Shown here in pieces: positions 11,001 through 24,259 of a stretch of DNA of 64,000 nucleotides (position 1 is its first letter; every line of letters begins with the position of its first letter). The notes below the pieces were generated by a model. It was given only the letters and a program-made list of their open reading frames with translations, was not told the DNA's origin and searched no databases. The stretch comes from Cyprinodon diabolis (taxonomy: Eukaryota; Chordata; Actinopteri; Cyprinodontiformes; Cyprinodontidae). The stretch covers positions 372,001 to 436,000 of the forward strand of contig JARPUW010000033.1 of the NCBI GenBank assembly GCA_030533445.1, written 5' to 3'. Made by a program: the position numbers and the translations under genes.

Positions 11001-14000
11001 CTTCAAAACAGAAGGTTGAGGCCAAAACGCTCTTTTCACAGTGAGATAATGCCATTTTGGCCTCTGGAGTTGTAACAGACAAACCATTAATGATACAGCC
11101 ATGATCTTTTCTGGCAATCATCTAGAGCTGAAAACTAACAATATAAAGTAGATTTGAGCAGATGTTTATGGTTCCAAGCTTCAAAACAGAAGTTGAGGCC
11201 AAAACGCTCTTTTCACAGTGAGATAATGCCATTTTGGCCTCTGGAGTTGTAACAGACAAACCATTAATGATACAGCCATGATCTTTTCTGGCAATCATCT
11301 AGAGCTGAAAACTAACAATATAAAGTAGATTTGAGCAGATGTTTTTGCTTCCAAGCTTCAAATCAGAAGTTGAGGCCAAAACGCTCATTTCACAGTGAGA
11401 TAATGCCATTTTGGCCTCTGGAGTTGTAACAGACAAACCATTAATGATACAGCCATGATCTTTTCTGGCAATCATCTAGTGCTGAAAACTAACAATATAA
11501 AGTAGATTTGAGCAGATGTTTTTGGTTCCAAGCTTCAAAACAGAAGTTGAGGCCAAAACGCTCTTTTCACAGTGAGATAATGCCATTTTGGCCTCTGGAG
11601 TTGTAACAGACAAACCATTAATGATACAGCCATGATCTTTTCTGGCAATCATCTAGTGCTGAAAACTAACAATATAAAGTAGATTTGAGCAGATGTTTTT
11701 GGTTCCAAGCTTCAAAACAGAAGTTGAGGCCAAAACGCTCTTTTCACAGTGAGATAATGCCATTTTGGCCTCTGGAGTTGTAACAGACAAACCATTAATG
11801 ATACAGCCATGATCTTTTCTGGCAATCATCTAGTGCTGAAAACTAACAATATAAAGTAGATTTGAGCAGATGTTTTTGGTTCCAAGCTTCAAAACAGAAG
11901 TTGAGGCCAAAACGCTCTTTTCACAGTGAGATAATGCCATTTTGGCCTCTGGAGTTGTAACAGACAAACCATTAATGATACAGCCATGATCTTTTCTGGC
12001 AATCATCTAGAGCTGAAAACTAACAATATAAAGTAGATTTGAGCAGATGTTTTTGGTTACAAGCTTCAAAACAGAAGGTTGAGGCCAAAACGCTCTTTTC
12101 ACAGTGAGATAATGCCATTTTGGCCTCTGGAGTTGTAACAGACAAACCATTAATGATACAGCCATGATCTTTTCTGGCAATCATCTAGAGCTGAAAACTT
12201 ACAATATAAAGTAGATTTGAGCAGATGTTTATGGTTCCAAGCTTCAAAACAGAAGTTGAGGCCAAAACGCTCATTTCACAGTGAGATAATGCCATTTTGG
12301 CCTCTGGAGTTGTAACAGACAAACCATTAATGATACAGCCATGATCTTTTCTGGCAATCATCTAGTGCTGAAAACTAACAATATAAAGTAGATTTGAGCA
12401 GATGTTTTTGGTTCCAAGCTTCAAAACAGAAGTTGAGGCCAAAACGCTCTTTTCACAGTGAGATAATGCCATTTTGGCCTCTGGAGTTGTAACAGACAAA
12501 CCATTAAGGATACAGCCATGATCTTTTCTGGCAATCATCTAGAGCTGAAAACTAACAATATAAAGTAGATTTGAGCAGATGTTTTTGGTTCCAAGCTTCA
12601 AAACAGAAGTTGAGGCCAAAACGCTCTTTTCACAGTGAGATAATGCCATTTTGGCCTCTGGAGTTGTAACAGACAAACCATTAATGATACAGCCATGATC
12701 TTTTCTGGCAATCATCTAGTGCTGAAAACTAACAATATAAAGTAGATTTGAGCAGATGTTTTTGGTTCCAAGCTTCAAAACAGAAGTTGAGGCCAAAACG
12801 CTCTTTACACAGTGAGAAAATGCCATTTTGGCCTCTGGAGTTGTAACAGACAAACCATTAATGATACAGCCATGATCTTTTCTGGCAATCATCTAGAGCT
12901 GAAAACTAACAATATAAAGTAGATTTGAGCAGATGTTTTTGGTTCCAAGCTTCAAAACAGAAGTTGAGGCCAAAACGCTCTTTTCACAGTGAGATAATGC
13001 CATTTTGGCCTCTGCAGTCGTAACAGACAAACCATTAATGATACAGCCATGATCTTTTCTGGCAATCATCTAGAGCTGAAAACTAACAATATAAAGTAGA
13101 TTTGAGCAGATGTTTTTGGTTACAAGCTTCAAAACAGAAGGTTGAGGCCAAAACGCTCTTTTCACAGTGAGATAATGCCATTTTGGCCTCTGGAGTTGTA
13201 ACAGACAAACCATTAATGATACAGCCATGATCTTTTCTGGCAATCATCTAGAGCTGAAAACTAACAATATAAAGTAGATTTGAGCAGATGTTTATGGTTC
13301 CAAGCTTCAAAACAGAAGTTGAGGCCAAAACGCTCATTTCACAGAGAGATAATGCCATTTTGGCCTCTGGATTTGTAACAGACAATCCATTAATGATACA
13401 GCCATGATCTTTTCTGGCAATCATCTAGAGCTGAAAACTAACAATATAAAGTAGATTTGAGCAGATGTTTTTGGTTCCAAGCTTCAAAACAGAAGTTGAG
13501 GCCAAAACGCTCTTTTCACAGTGAGATAATGCCATTTTGGCCTCTGGAGTTGTAACAGACAAACCATTAATGATACAGCCATGATCTTTTCTGGCAATCA
13601 TCTAGAGCTGAAAACTAACAATATAAAGTAGATTTGAGCAGATGTTTTTGGTTACAAGCTTCAAAACAGAAGGTTGAGGCCAAAACGCTCTTTTCACAGT
13701 GAGATAGTGCCATTTTGGCCTCTGGAGTTGTAACAGACAAACCATTAATGATACAGCCATGATCTTTTCTGGCAATCATCTAGAGCTGAAAACTAACAAT
13801 ATAAAGTAGATTTGAGCAGATGTTTTTGGTTACAAGCTTCAAAACAGAAGGTTGAGGCCAAAACGCTCTTTTCACAGTGAGATAGTGCCATTTTGGCCTC
13901 TGGAGTTGTAACAGACAAACCATTAATGATACAGCCATGATCTTTTCTGGCAATCATCTAGAGCTGAAAACTAACAATATAAAGTAGATTTGAGCAGATG

Positions 14001-16849
14001 TTTTTGGTTACAAGCTTCAAAACAGAAGGTTGAGGCCAAAACGCTCTTTTCACAGTGAGATAATGCCATTTTGGCCTCTGGAGTTGTAACAGACAAACCA
14101 TTAATGATACAGCCATGATCTTTTCTGGCAATCATCTAGAGCTGAAAACTAACAATATGAAGTAGATTTGAGCAGATGTTTTTGGTTACAAGCTTCAAAA
14201 CAGAAGGTTGAGGCCAAAACGCTCTTTTCACAGTGAGATAATGCCATTTTGGCCTCTGGAGTTGTAACAGACAAACCATTAATGATACAGCCATGATCTT
14301 TTCTGGCAATCATCTAGTGCTGAAAACTAACAATATAAAGTAGATTTGAGCAGATGTTTTTGGTTCCAAGCTTCAAAACAGAAGTTGAGGCCAAAACGCT
14401 CTTTTCACAGTGAGATAATGCCATTTTGGCCTCTGGAGTTGTAACAGACAAACCATTAATGATACAGCCATGATCTTTTCTGACAATCATCTAGAGCTGA
14501 AAACGAACAATATAAAGTAGATTTGAGCAGATGTTTTTGGTTCCAAGCTTCAAAACAGAAGTTGAGGCCAAAACGCTCTTTTCACAGTGAGATAATGCCA
14601 TTTTGGCCTCTGGAGTTGTAACAGACAAACCATTAATGATACAGCCATGATCTTTTCTGGCAATCATCTAGTGCTGAAAACTAACAATATAAAGTAGATT
14701 TGAGCAGATGTTTTTGGTTCTAAGCTTCAAAACAGAAGTTGAGGCCAAAACGCTCTTTTCACAGTGAGATAATGCCATTTTGGCCTCTGGAGTTGTAACA
14801 GACAAACCATTAATGATACAGCCATGATCTTTTCTGGCAATCATCTAGTGCTGAAAACTAACAATATAAAGTAGATTTGAGCAGATATTTTTGGTTCCAA
14901 GCTTCAAAACAGAAGTTGAGGCCAAAACGCTCTTTTCACAGTGAGATAATGCCATTTTGGCCTCTGGAGTTGTAACAGACAAACCATTAATGATACAGCC
15001 ATGATCTTTTCTGGCAATCATCTAGTGCTGAAAACTAACAATATAAAGTAGATTTGAGCAGATGTTTTTGGTTACAAGCTTCAAAACAGAAGGTTGAGGC
15101 CAAAACGCTCTTTTCACAGTGAGATAATGCCATTTTGGCCTCTGGAGTTGTAACAGACAAACCATTAATTATACAGCCATGATCTTTTCTGGCAATCATC
15201 TAGAGCTGAAAACTAACAATATAAAGTAGATTTGAGCAGATGTTTATGGTTCCAAGCTTCAAAACAGAAGTTGAGGCCAAAACGCTCTTTTCACAGTGAG
15301 ATAATGCCATTTTGGCCTCTGGAGTTGTAACAGACAAACCATTAATGATACAGCCATGATCTTTTCTGGCAATCATCTAGAGCTGAAAACTAACAATATA
15401 AAGTAGATTTGAGCAGATGTTTTTGCTTCCAAGCTTCAAATCAGAAGTTGAGGCCAAAACGCTCATTTCACAGTGAGATAATGCCATTTTGGCCTCTGGA
15501 GTTGTAACAGACAAACCATTAATGATACAGCCATGATCTTTTCTGGCAATCATCTAGTGCTGAAAACTAACAATATAAAGTAGATTTGAGCAGATGTTTT
15601 TGGTTCCAAGCTTCAAAACAGAAGTTGAGGCCAAAACGCTCTTTTCACAGTGAGATAATGCCATTTTGGCCTCTGGAGTTGTAACAGACAAACCATTAAT
15701 GATACAGCCATGATCTTTTCTGGCAATCATCTAGTGCTGAAAACTAACAATATAAAGTAGATTTGAGCAGATGTTTTTGGTTCCAAGCTTCAAAACAGAA
15801 GTTGAGGCCAAAACGCTCTTTTCACAGTGAGATAATGCCATTTTGGCCTCTGGAGTTGTAACAGACAAACCATTAATGATACAGCCATGATCTTTTCTGG
15901 CAATCATCTAGAGCTGAAAACTAACAATATAAAGTAGATTTGAGCAGATGTTTTTGGTTACAAGCTTCAAAACAGAAGGTTGAGGCCAAAACGCTCTTTT
16001 CACAGTGAGATAATGCCATTTTGGCCTCTGGAGTTGTAACAGACAAACCATTAATGATACAGCCATGATCTTTTCTGGCAATCATCTAGAGCTGAAAACT
16101 TACAATATAAAGTAGATTTGAGCAGATGTTTATGGTTCCAAGCTTCAAAACAGAAGTTGAGGCCAAAACGCTCATTTCACAGTGAGATAATGCCATTTTG
16201 GCCTCTGGAGTTGTAACAGACAAACCATTAATGATACAGCCATGATCTTTTCTGGCAATCATCTAGTGCTGAAAACTAACAATATAAAGTAGATTTGAGC
16301 AGATGTTTTTGGTTCCAAGCTTCAAAACAGAAGTTGAGGCCAAAACGCTCTTTTCACAGTGAGATAATGCCATTTTGGCCTCTGGAGTTGTAACAGACAA
16401 ACCATTAAGGATACAGCCATGATCTTTTCTGGCAATCATCTAGAGCTGAAAACTAACAATATAAAGTAGATTTGAGCAGATGTTTTTGGTTCCAAGCTTC
16501 AAAACAGAAGTTGAGGCCAAAACGCTCTTTTCACAGTGAGATAATGCCATTTTGGCCTCTGGAGTTGTAACAGACAAACCATTAATGATACAGCCATGAT
16601 CTTTTCTGGCAATCATCTAGTGCTGAAAACTAACAATATAAAGTAGATTTGAGCAGATGTTTTTGGTTCCAAGCTTCAAAACAGAAGTTGAGGCCAAAAC
16701 GCTCTTTACACAGTGAGAAAATGCCATTTTGGCCTCTGGAGTTGTAACAGACAAACCATTAATGATACAGCCATGATCTTTTCTGGCAATCATCTAGAGC
16801 TGAAAACTAACAATATAAAGTAGATTTGAGCAGATGTTTTTGGTTACAA

Positions 16850-17028
16850 GCTTCAAAACAGAAGGATGAGGCCAAAACGCTCTTTACACAGTGAGAAAAT
16901 GCCATTTTGGCCTCTGGAGTTGTAACAGACAAACCATTAATGATACAGCCATGATCTTTTCTGGCAATCATCTAGAGCTGAAAACTAACAATATAAAGTA
17001 GATTTGAGCAGATGTTTTTGGTTACAAG
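16850..17028 (+). repeat. Chimeric monomer with two unrelated rare markers
   Basis: This copy combines GTTACAAGC and AAGGATGAGG, typical of one subtype, with CTCTTTACACAG and GAAAATGCC, typical of another. The copy just before it (TTTACAC at 16705) has the second marker set in its usual TTCC background. The markers sit 178 bp apart in adjacent copies (16705 and 16883). I saw this combination nowhere else. Local gene conversion or an unequal crossover inside the monomer between about positions 25 and 40 would produce it. Confidence 0.65.
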
Positions 17029-18760
17029 CTTCAAAACAGAAGGTTGAGGCCAAAACGCTCTTTTCAAAGTGAGATAATGCCATTTTGGCCTCTGGAGTTG
17101 TAACAGACAAACCATTAATGATACAGCCATGATCTTTTCTGGCAATCATCTAGAGCTGAAAACTAACAATATAAAGTAGATTTGAGCAGATGTTTTTGGT
17201 TCCAAGCTTCAAAACAGAAGTTGAGGCCAAAACGCTCTTTTCACAGTGAGATAATGCCATTTTGGCCTCTGGAGTTGTAACAGACAAACCATTAATGATA
17301 CAGCCATGATCATTTCTGGCAATCATCTAGTGCTGAATACTAACAATATAAAGTAGATTTGAGCAGATGTTTTTGGTTCCAAGCTTCAAAACAGAAGTTG
17401 AGGCCAAAACGCTCTTTTCACAGTGAGATAATGCCATTTTGGCCTCTGGAGTTGTAACAGACAAACCATTAATGATACAGCCATGATCTTTTCTGGCAAT
17501 CATCTAGAGCTGAAAACTAACAATATAAAGTAGATTTGAGCAGATGTTTTTGGTTCCAAGCTTCAAAACAGAAGTTGAGGCCAAAACGCTCTTTTCACAG
17601 TGAGATAATGCCATTTTGGCCTCTGGAGTTGTAACAGACAAACCATTAATGATACAGCCATGACCTTTTCTGGCAATCATCTAGAGCTGAAAACTAACAA
17701 TATAAAGTAGATTTGAGCAGATGTTTTTGGTTACAAGCTTCAAAACAGAAGGTTGAGGCCAAAACGCTCTTTTCACAGTGAGATAATGCCATTTTGGCCT
17801 CTGCAGTCGTAACAGACAAACCATTAATGATACAGCCATGATCTTTCCTGGCAATCATCTAGAGCTGAAAACTAACAATATAAAGTAGATTTGAGCAGAT
17901 GTTTTTGGTTACAAGCTTCAAAACAGAAGGTTGAGGCCAAAACGCTCTTTTCACAGTGAGATAATGCCATTTTGGCCTCTGGAGTTGTAACAGACAAACC
18001 ATTAATGATACAGCCATGATCTTTTCTGGCAATCATCTAGAGCTGAAAACTAACAATATAAAGTAGATTTGAGCAGATGTTTTTGCTTCCAAGCTTCAAA
18101 TCAGAAGTTGAGGCCAAAACGCTCATTTCACAGTGAGATAATGCCATTTTGGCCTCTGGAGTTGTAACAGACAAACCATTAATGATACAGCCATGATCTT
18201 TTCTGGCAATCATCTAGAGCTGAAAACTAACAATATAAAGTAGATTTGAGCAGATGTTTTTGGTTACAAGCTTCAAAACAGAAGGTTGAGGCCAAAACGC
18301 TCTTTTCAAAGTGAGATAATGCCATTTTGGCCTCTGGAGTTGTAACAGACAAACCATTAATGATACAGCCATGATCTTTTCTGGCAATCATCTAGAGCTG
18401 AAAACTAACAATATAAAGTAGATTTGAGCAGATGTTTTTGGTTCCAAGCTTCAAAACAGAAGTTGAGGCCAAAACGCTCTTTTCACAGTGAGATAATGCC
18501 ATTTTGGCCTCTGGAGTTGTAACAGACAAACCATTAATGATACAGCCATGATCATTTCTGGCAATCATCTAGTGCTGAATACTAACAATATAAAGTAGAT
18601 TTGAGCAGATGTTTTTGGTTCCAAGCTTCAAAACAGAAGTTGAGGCCAAAACGCTCTTTTCACAGTGAGATAATGCCATTTTGGCCTCTGGAGTTGTAAC
18701 AGACAAACCATTAATGATACAGACATGATCTTTTCTGGCAATCATCTAGAGCTGAAAACT

Positions 18761-21700
18761 AACAATATAAAGTAGATTTGAGCAGATGTTTTTGGTTCCA
18801 AGCTTCAAAACAGAAGTTGAGGCCAAAACGCTCTTTTCACAGTGAGATAATGCCATTTTGGCCTCTGGAGTTGTAACAGACAAACCATTAATGATACAGC
18901 CATGATCTTTTCTGGCAATCATCTAGAGCTGAAAACTAACAATATAAAGTAGATTTGAGCAGATGTTTTTGGTTACAAGCTTCAAAACAGAAGGTTGAGG
19001 CCAAAACGCTATTTTCACAGTGAGATAGTGCCATTTTGGCCTCTGGAGTTGTAACAGACAAACCATTAATGATACAGCCATGATCTTTTCTGGCAATCAT
19101 CTAGAGCTGAAAACTAACAATATAAAGTAGATTTGAGCAGATGTTTTTGGTTACAAGCTTCAAAACAGAAGGTTGAGGCCAAAACGCTCTTTTCACAGTG
19201 AGATAATGCCATTTTGGCCTCTGGAGTTGTAACAGACAAACCATTAATGATACAGCCATGATCTTTTCTGGCAATCATCTAGAGCTGAAAACTAACAATA
19301 TGAAGTAGATTTGAGCAGATGTTTTTGGTTACAAGCTTCAAAACAGAAGGTTGAGGCAAAAACGCTCTTTTCACAGTGAGATAATGCCATTTTGGCCTCT
19401 GGAGTTGTAACAGACAAACCATTAATGATACAGCCATGATCTTTTCTGGCAATCATCTAGTGCTGAAAATTAACAATATAAAGTAGATTTGAGCAGATGT
19501 TTTTGGTTCCAAGCTTCAAAACAGAAGTTGAGGCCAAAACGTTCTTTTCACAGTGAGATAATGCCATTTTGGCCTCTGGAGTTGTAACAGACAAACCATT
19601 AATGATACAGCCATGATCTTTTCTGGCAATCATCTAGAGCTGAAAACTAACAATATAAAGTAGATTTGAGCAGATGTTTTTGGTTACAAGCTTCAAAACA
19701 GAAGGATGAGGCCAAAACGCTCTTTTCACAGTGAGATAATGCCATTTTGGCCTCTGGAGTTGTGACAGACAAACCATTAATGATACAGCCATGATCTTTT
19801 CTGGCAATCATCTAGAGCTGAAAACTAACAATATAAAGTAGATTTGAGCAGATGTTTTTGGTTCCAAGCTTCAAAACAGAAGTTGAGGCCAAAACGCTCT
19901 TTTCACAGTGAGATAATGCCATTTTGGCCTCTGGAGTTGTAACAGACAAACCATTAATGATACAGCCATGATCTTTTCTGGCAATCATCTAGTGCTGAAA
20001 ACTAACAATATAAAGTAGATTTGAGCAGATGTTTTTGGTTACAAGCTTCAAAACAGAAGGTTGAGGCCAAAACGCTCTTTTCACAGTGAGATAATGCCAT
20101 TTTGGCCTCTGGAGTTGTAACAGACAAACCATTAATGATACAGCCATGATCTTTTCTGGCAATCATCTAGAGCTGAAAACTAACAATATAAAGTAGATTT
20201 GAGCAGATGTTTATGGTTCCAAGCTTCAAAACAGAAGTTGAGGCCAAAACGCTCTTTTCACAGTGAGATAATGCCATTTTGGCCTCTGGAGTTGTAACAG
20301 ACAAACCATTAATGATACAGCCATGATCTTTTCTGGCAATCATCTAGAGCTGAAAACTAACAATATAAAGTAGATTTGAGCAGATGTTTTTGCTTCCAAG
20401 CTTCAAATCAGAAGTTGAGGCCAAAACGCTCATTTCACAGTGAGATAATGCCATTTTGGCCTCTGGAGTTGTAACAGACAAACCATTAATGATACAGCCA
20501 TGATCTTTTCTGGCAATCATCTAGAGCTGAAAACTAACAATATAAAGTAGATTTGAGCAGATGTTTTTGGTTCCAAGCTTCAAAACAGAAGGTTGAGGCC
20601 AAAACGCTCTTTTCACAGTGAGATAATGCCATTTTGGCCTCTGGAGTTGTAACAGACAAACCATTAATGATACAGCCATGATCTTTTCTGGCAATCATCT
20701 AGAGCTGAAAACTAACAATATAAAGTAGATTTGAGCAGATGTTTTTGGTTCCAAGCTTCAAAACAGAAGTTGAGGCCAAAACGCTCTTTTCACAGTGAGA
20801 TAATGCCATTTTGGCCTCTGGAGTTGTAACAGACAAACCATTAATGATACAGCCATGATCATTTCTGGCAATCATCTAGTGCTGAATACTAACAATATAA
20901 AGTAGATTTGAGCAGATGTTTTTGGTTCCAAGCTTCAAAACAGAAGTTGAGGCCAAAACGCTCTTTTCACAGTGAGATAATGCCATTTTGGCCTCTGGAG
21001 TTGTAACAGACAAACCATTAATGATACAGCCATGATCTTTTCTGGCAATCATCTAGAGTTGAAAACTAACAATATGAAGTAGATTTGAGAAGATGTTTTT
21101 GGTTACAAGCTTCAAAACAGAAGGTTGAGGCCAAAACGCTCTTTTCACGGTGAGATAGTGCCATTTTGGCCTCTGGAGTTGTAACAGACAAACCATTAAT
21201 GATACAGCCATGATCTTTTCTGGCAATCATCTAGAGCTGAAAACTAACAATATAAAGTAGATTTGAGCAGATGTTTTTGGTTCCAAGCTTCAAAACAGAA
21301 GGTTGAGGCCAAAACGCTCTTTTCACAGTGAGATAATGCCATTTTGGCCTCTGGAGTTGTAACAGACAAACCATTAATGATACAGCCATGATCTTTTCTG
21401 GCAATCATCTAGAGCTGAAAACTAACAATATAAAGTAGATTTGAGCAGATGTTTTTGGTTCCAAGCTTCAAAACAGAAGTTGAGGCCAAAACGCTCTTTT
21501 CACAGTGAGATAATGCCATTTTGGCCTCTGGAGTTGTAACAGACAAACCATTAATGATACAGCCATGATCATTTCTGGCAATCATCTAGTGCTGAATACT
21601 AACAATATAAAGTAGATTTGAGCAGATGTTTTTGGTTCCAAGCTTCAAAACAGAAGTTGAGGCCAAAACGCTCCTTTCACAGTGAGATAATGCCATTTTG

Positions 21701-24259
21701 GCCTCTGGAGTTGTAACAGACAAACCATTAATGATACAGCCATGATCTTTTCTGGCAATCATCTAGAGCTGAAAACTAACAATATAAAGTAGATTTGAGC
21801 AGATGTTTTTGGTTACAAGCTTCAAAACAGAAGGTTGAGGCCAAAACGCTCTTTTCACGGTGAGATAGTGCCATTTTGGCCTCTGGAGTTGTAACAGACA
21901 AACCATTAATGTTACAGCCATGATCTTTTCTGGCAATCATCTAGAGCTGAAAACTAAAAATATAAAGTAGATTTGAGCAGATGTTTTTGCTTCCAAGCTT
22001 CAAATCAGAAGTTGAGGCCAAAACGCTCATTTCACAGTGAGATAATTCCATTTTGGCCTCTGGAGTTGTAACAGACAAACCATTAATGATACAGCCATGA
22101 TCTTTTCTGGCAATCATCTAGTGCTGAAAACTAACAATATAAAGTAGATTTGAGCAGATGTTTATGGTTCCAAGCTTCAAAACAGAACTTGAGGCCAAAA
22201 CGCTCTTTTCACAGTGAGATAATGCCATTTTGGCCTCTGGAGTTGTAACAGACAAACCATTAATGATACAGCCATGATCTTTTCTGGCAATCATCTAGTG
22301 CTGAAAACTAACAATATAAAGTAGATTTGAGCAGATGTTTTTGGTTACAAGCTTCAAAACAGAAGGTTGAGGCCAAAACGCTCTTTTCACAGTGAGATAA
22401 TGCCATTTTGGCCTCTGGAGTTGTAACAGACAAACCATTAATGATACAGCCATGATCTTTTCTGGCAATCATCTAGTGCTGAAAACTAACAATATAAAGT
22501 AGATTTGAGCAGATGTTTTTGGTTCCAAGCTTCAAAACAGAAGTTGAGGCCAAAACGCTCTTTTCACAGTGAGATAATGCCATTTTGGCCTCTGGAGTTG
22601 TAACAGACAAACCATTAATGATACAGCCATGATCTTTTCTGGCAATCATCTAGAGCTGAAAACTAACAATATAAAGTAGATTTGAGCAGATGTTTATGGT
22701 TCCAAGCTTCAAAACAGAAGTTGAGGCCAAAACGCTCATTTCACAGTGAGATAATGCCATTTTGGCCTCTGGAGTTGTAACAGACAAACCATTAATGATA
22801 CAGCCATGATCTTTTCTGGCAATCATCTAGTGCTGAAAACTAACAATATAAAGTAGATTTGAGCAGATGTTTTTGGTTCCAAGCTTCAAAACAGAAGTTG
22901 AGGCCAAAACGCTCATTTCACAGTGAGATAATGCCATTTTGGCCTCTGGAGTTGTAACAGACAAACCATTAATGATACAGCCATGATCTTTTCTGGCAAT
23001 CATCTAGAGCTGAAAACTAACAATATAAAGTAGATTTGAGCAGATGTTTTTGGTTACAAGCTTCAAAACAGAAGGTTGAGGCCAAAACGCTCTTTTCACA
23101 GTGAGATAGTGCCATTTTGGCCTCTGGAGTTGTAACAGACAAACCATTAATGATACAGCCATGATCTTTTCTGGCAATCATCTAGAGCTGAAAACTAACA
23201 ATATAAAGTAGATTTGAGCAGATGTTTTTGCTTCCAAGCTTCAAATCAGAAGTTGAGGCCAAAACGCTCATTTCACAGTGAGATAATGCCATTTTGGCCT
23301 CTGGAGTTGTAACAGACAAACCATTAATGATACAGCCATGATCTTTTCTGGCAATCATCTAGAGCTGAAAACTAACAATATAAAGTAGATTTGAGCAGAT
23401 GTTTTTGGTTACAAGCTTCAAAACAGAAGGTTGAGGCCAAAACGCTCTTTTCACAGTGAGATAATGCCATTTTGGCCTCTGGAGTTGTAACAGACAAACC
23501 ATTAATGATACAGCCATGATCTTTTCTGGCAATCATCTAGAGCTGAAAACTAACAATATAAAGTAGATTTGAGCAGATGTTTTTGGTTCCAAGCTTCAAA
23601 ACAGAACTTGAGGCCAAAACGCTCATTTCACAGTGAGATAATGCCATTTTGGCCTCTGGAGTTGTAACAGACAAACCATTAATGATACAGCCATGATCTT
23701 TTCTGGCAATCATCTAGAGCTGAAAACGAACAATATAAAGTAGATTTGAGCAGATGTTTTTGGTTCCAAGCTTCAAAACAGAAGTTGAGGCCAAAACGCT
23801 CTTTTCACAGTGAGATAATGCCATTTTGGCCTCTGGAGTTGTAACAGACAAACCATTAATGATACAGCCATGATCTTTTCTGGCAATCATCTAGTGCTGA
23901 AAACTAACAATATAAAGTAGATTTGAGCAGATGTTTTTGGTTCTAAGCTTCAAAACAGAAGTTGAGGCCAAAACGCTCTTTTCACAGTGAGATAATGCCA
24001 TTTTGGCCTCTGGAGTTGTAACAGACAAACCATTAATGATACAGCCATGATCTTTTCTGGCAATCATCTAGTGCTGAAAACTAACAATATAAAGTAGATT
24101 TGAGCAGATATTTTTGGTTCCAAGCTTCAAAACAGAAGTTGAGGCCAAAACGCTCTTTTCACAGTGAGATAATGCCATTTTGGCCTCTGGAGTTGTAACA
24201 GACAAACCATTAATGATACAGCCATGATCTTTTCTGGCAATCATCTAGAGCTGAAAACG
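18761..24259. repeat. 31-monomer tandem duplication, copy 1 (5499 bp)
   Basis: This block is followed directly by its copy, 5499 bp further on. Paired markers are GATAGTG 19024/24523, TTGTGAC 19761/25260, CTAGAGTTG near 21055/26554, CACGGTGAG 21856/27355, TAATGTTAC 21909/27408, GATAATTCC 22043/27542, and GAACTTG 23604/29103. The match runs from just after a mismatch at 18760 to just before one at 24426, slightly longer than the offset, as expected for a direct tandem duplication. I noted only two private differences, A at 19011 and A at 21090, so the event is recent compared with the general divergence between monomers. Confidence 0.85.
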
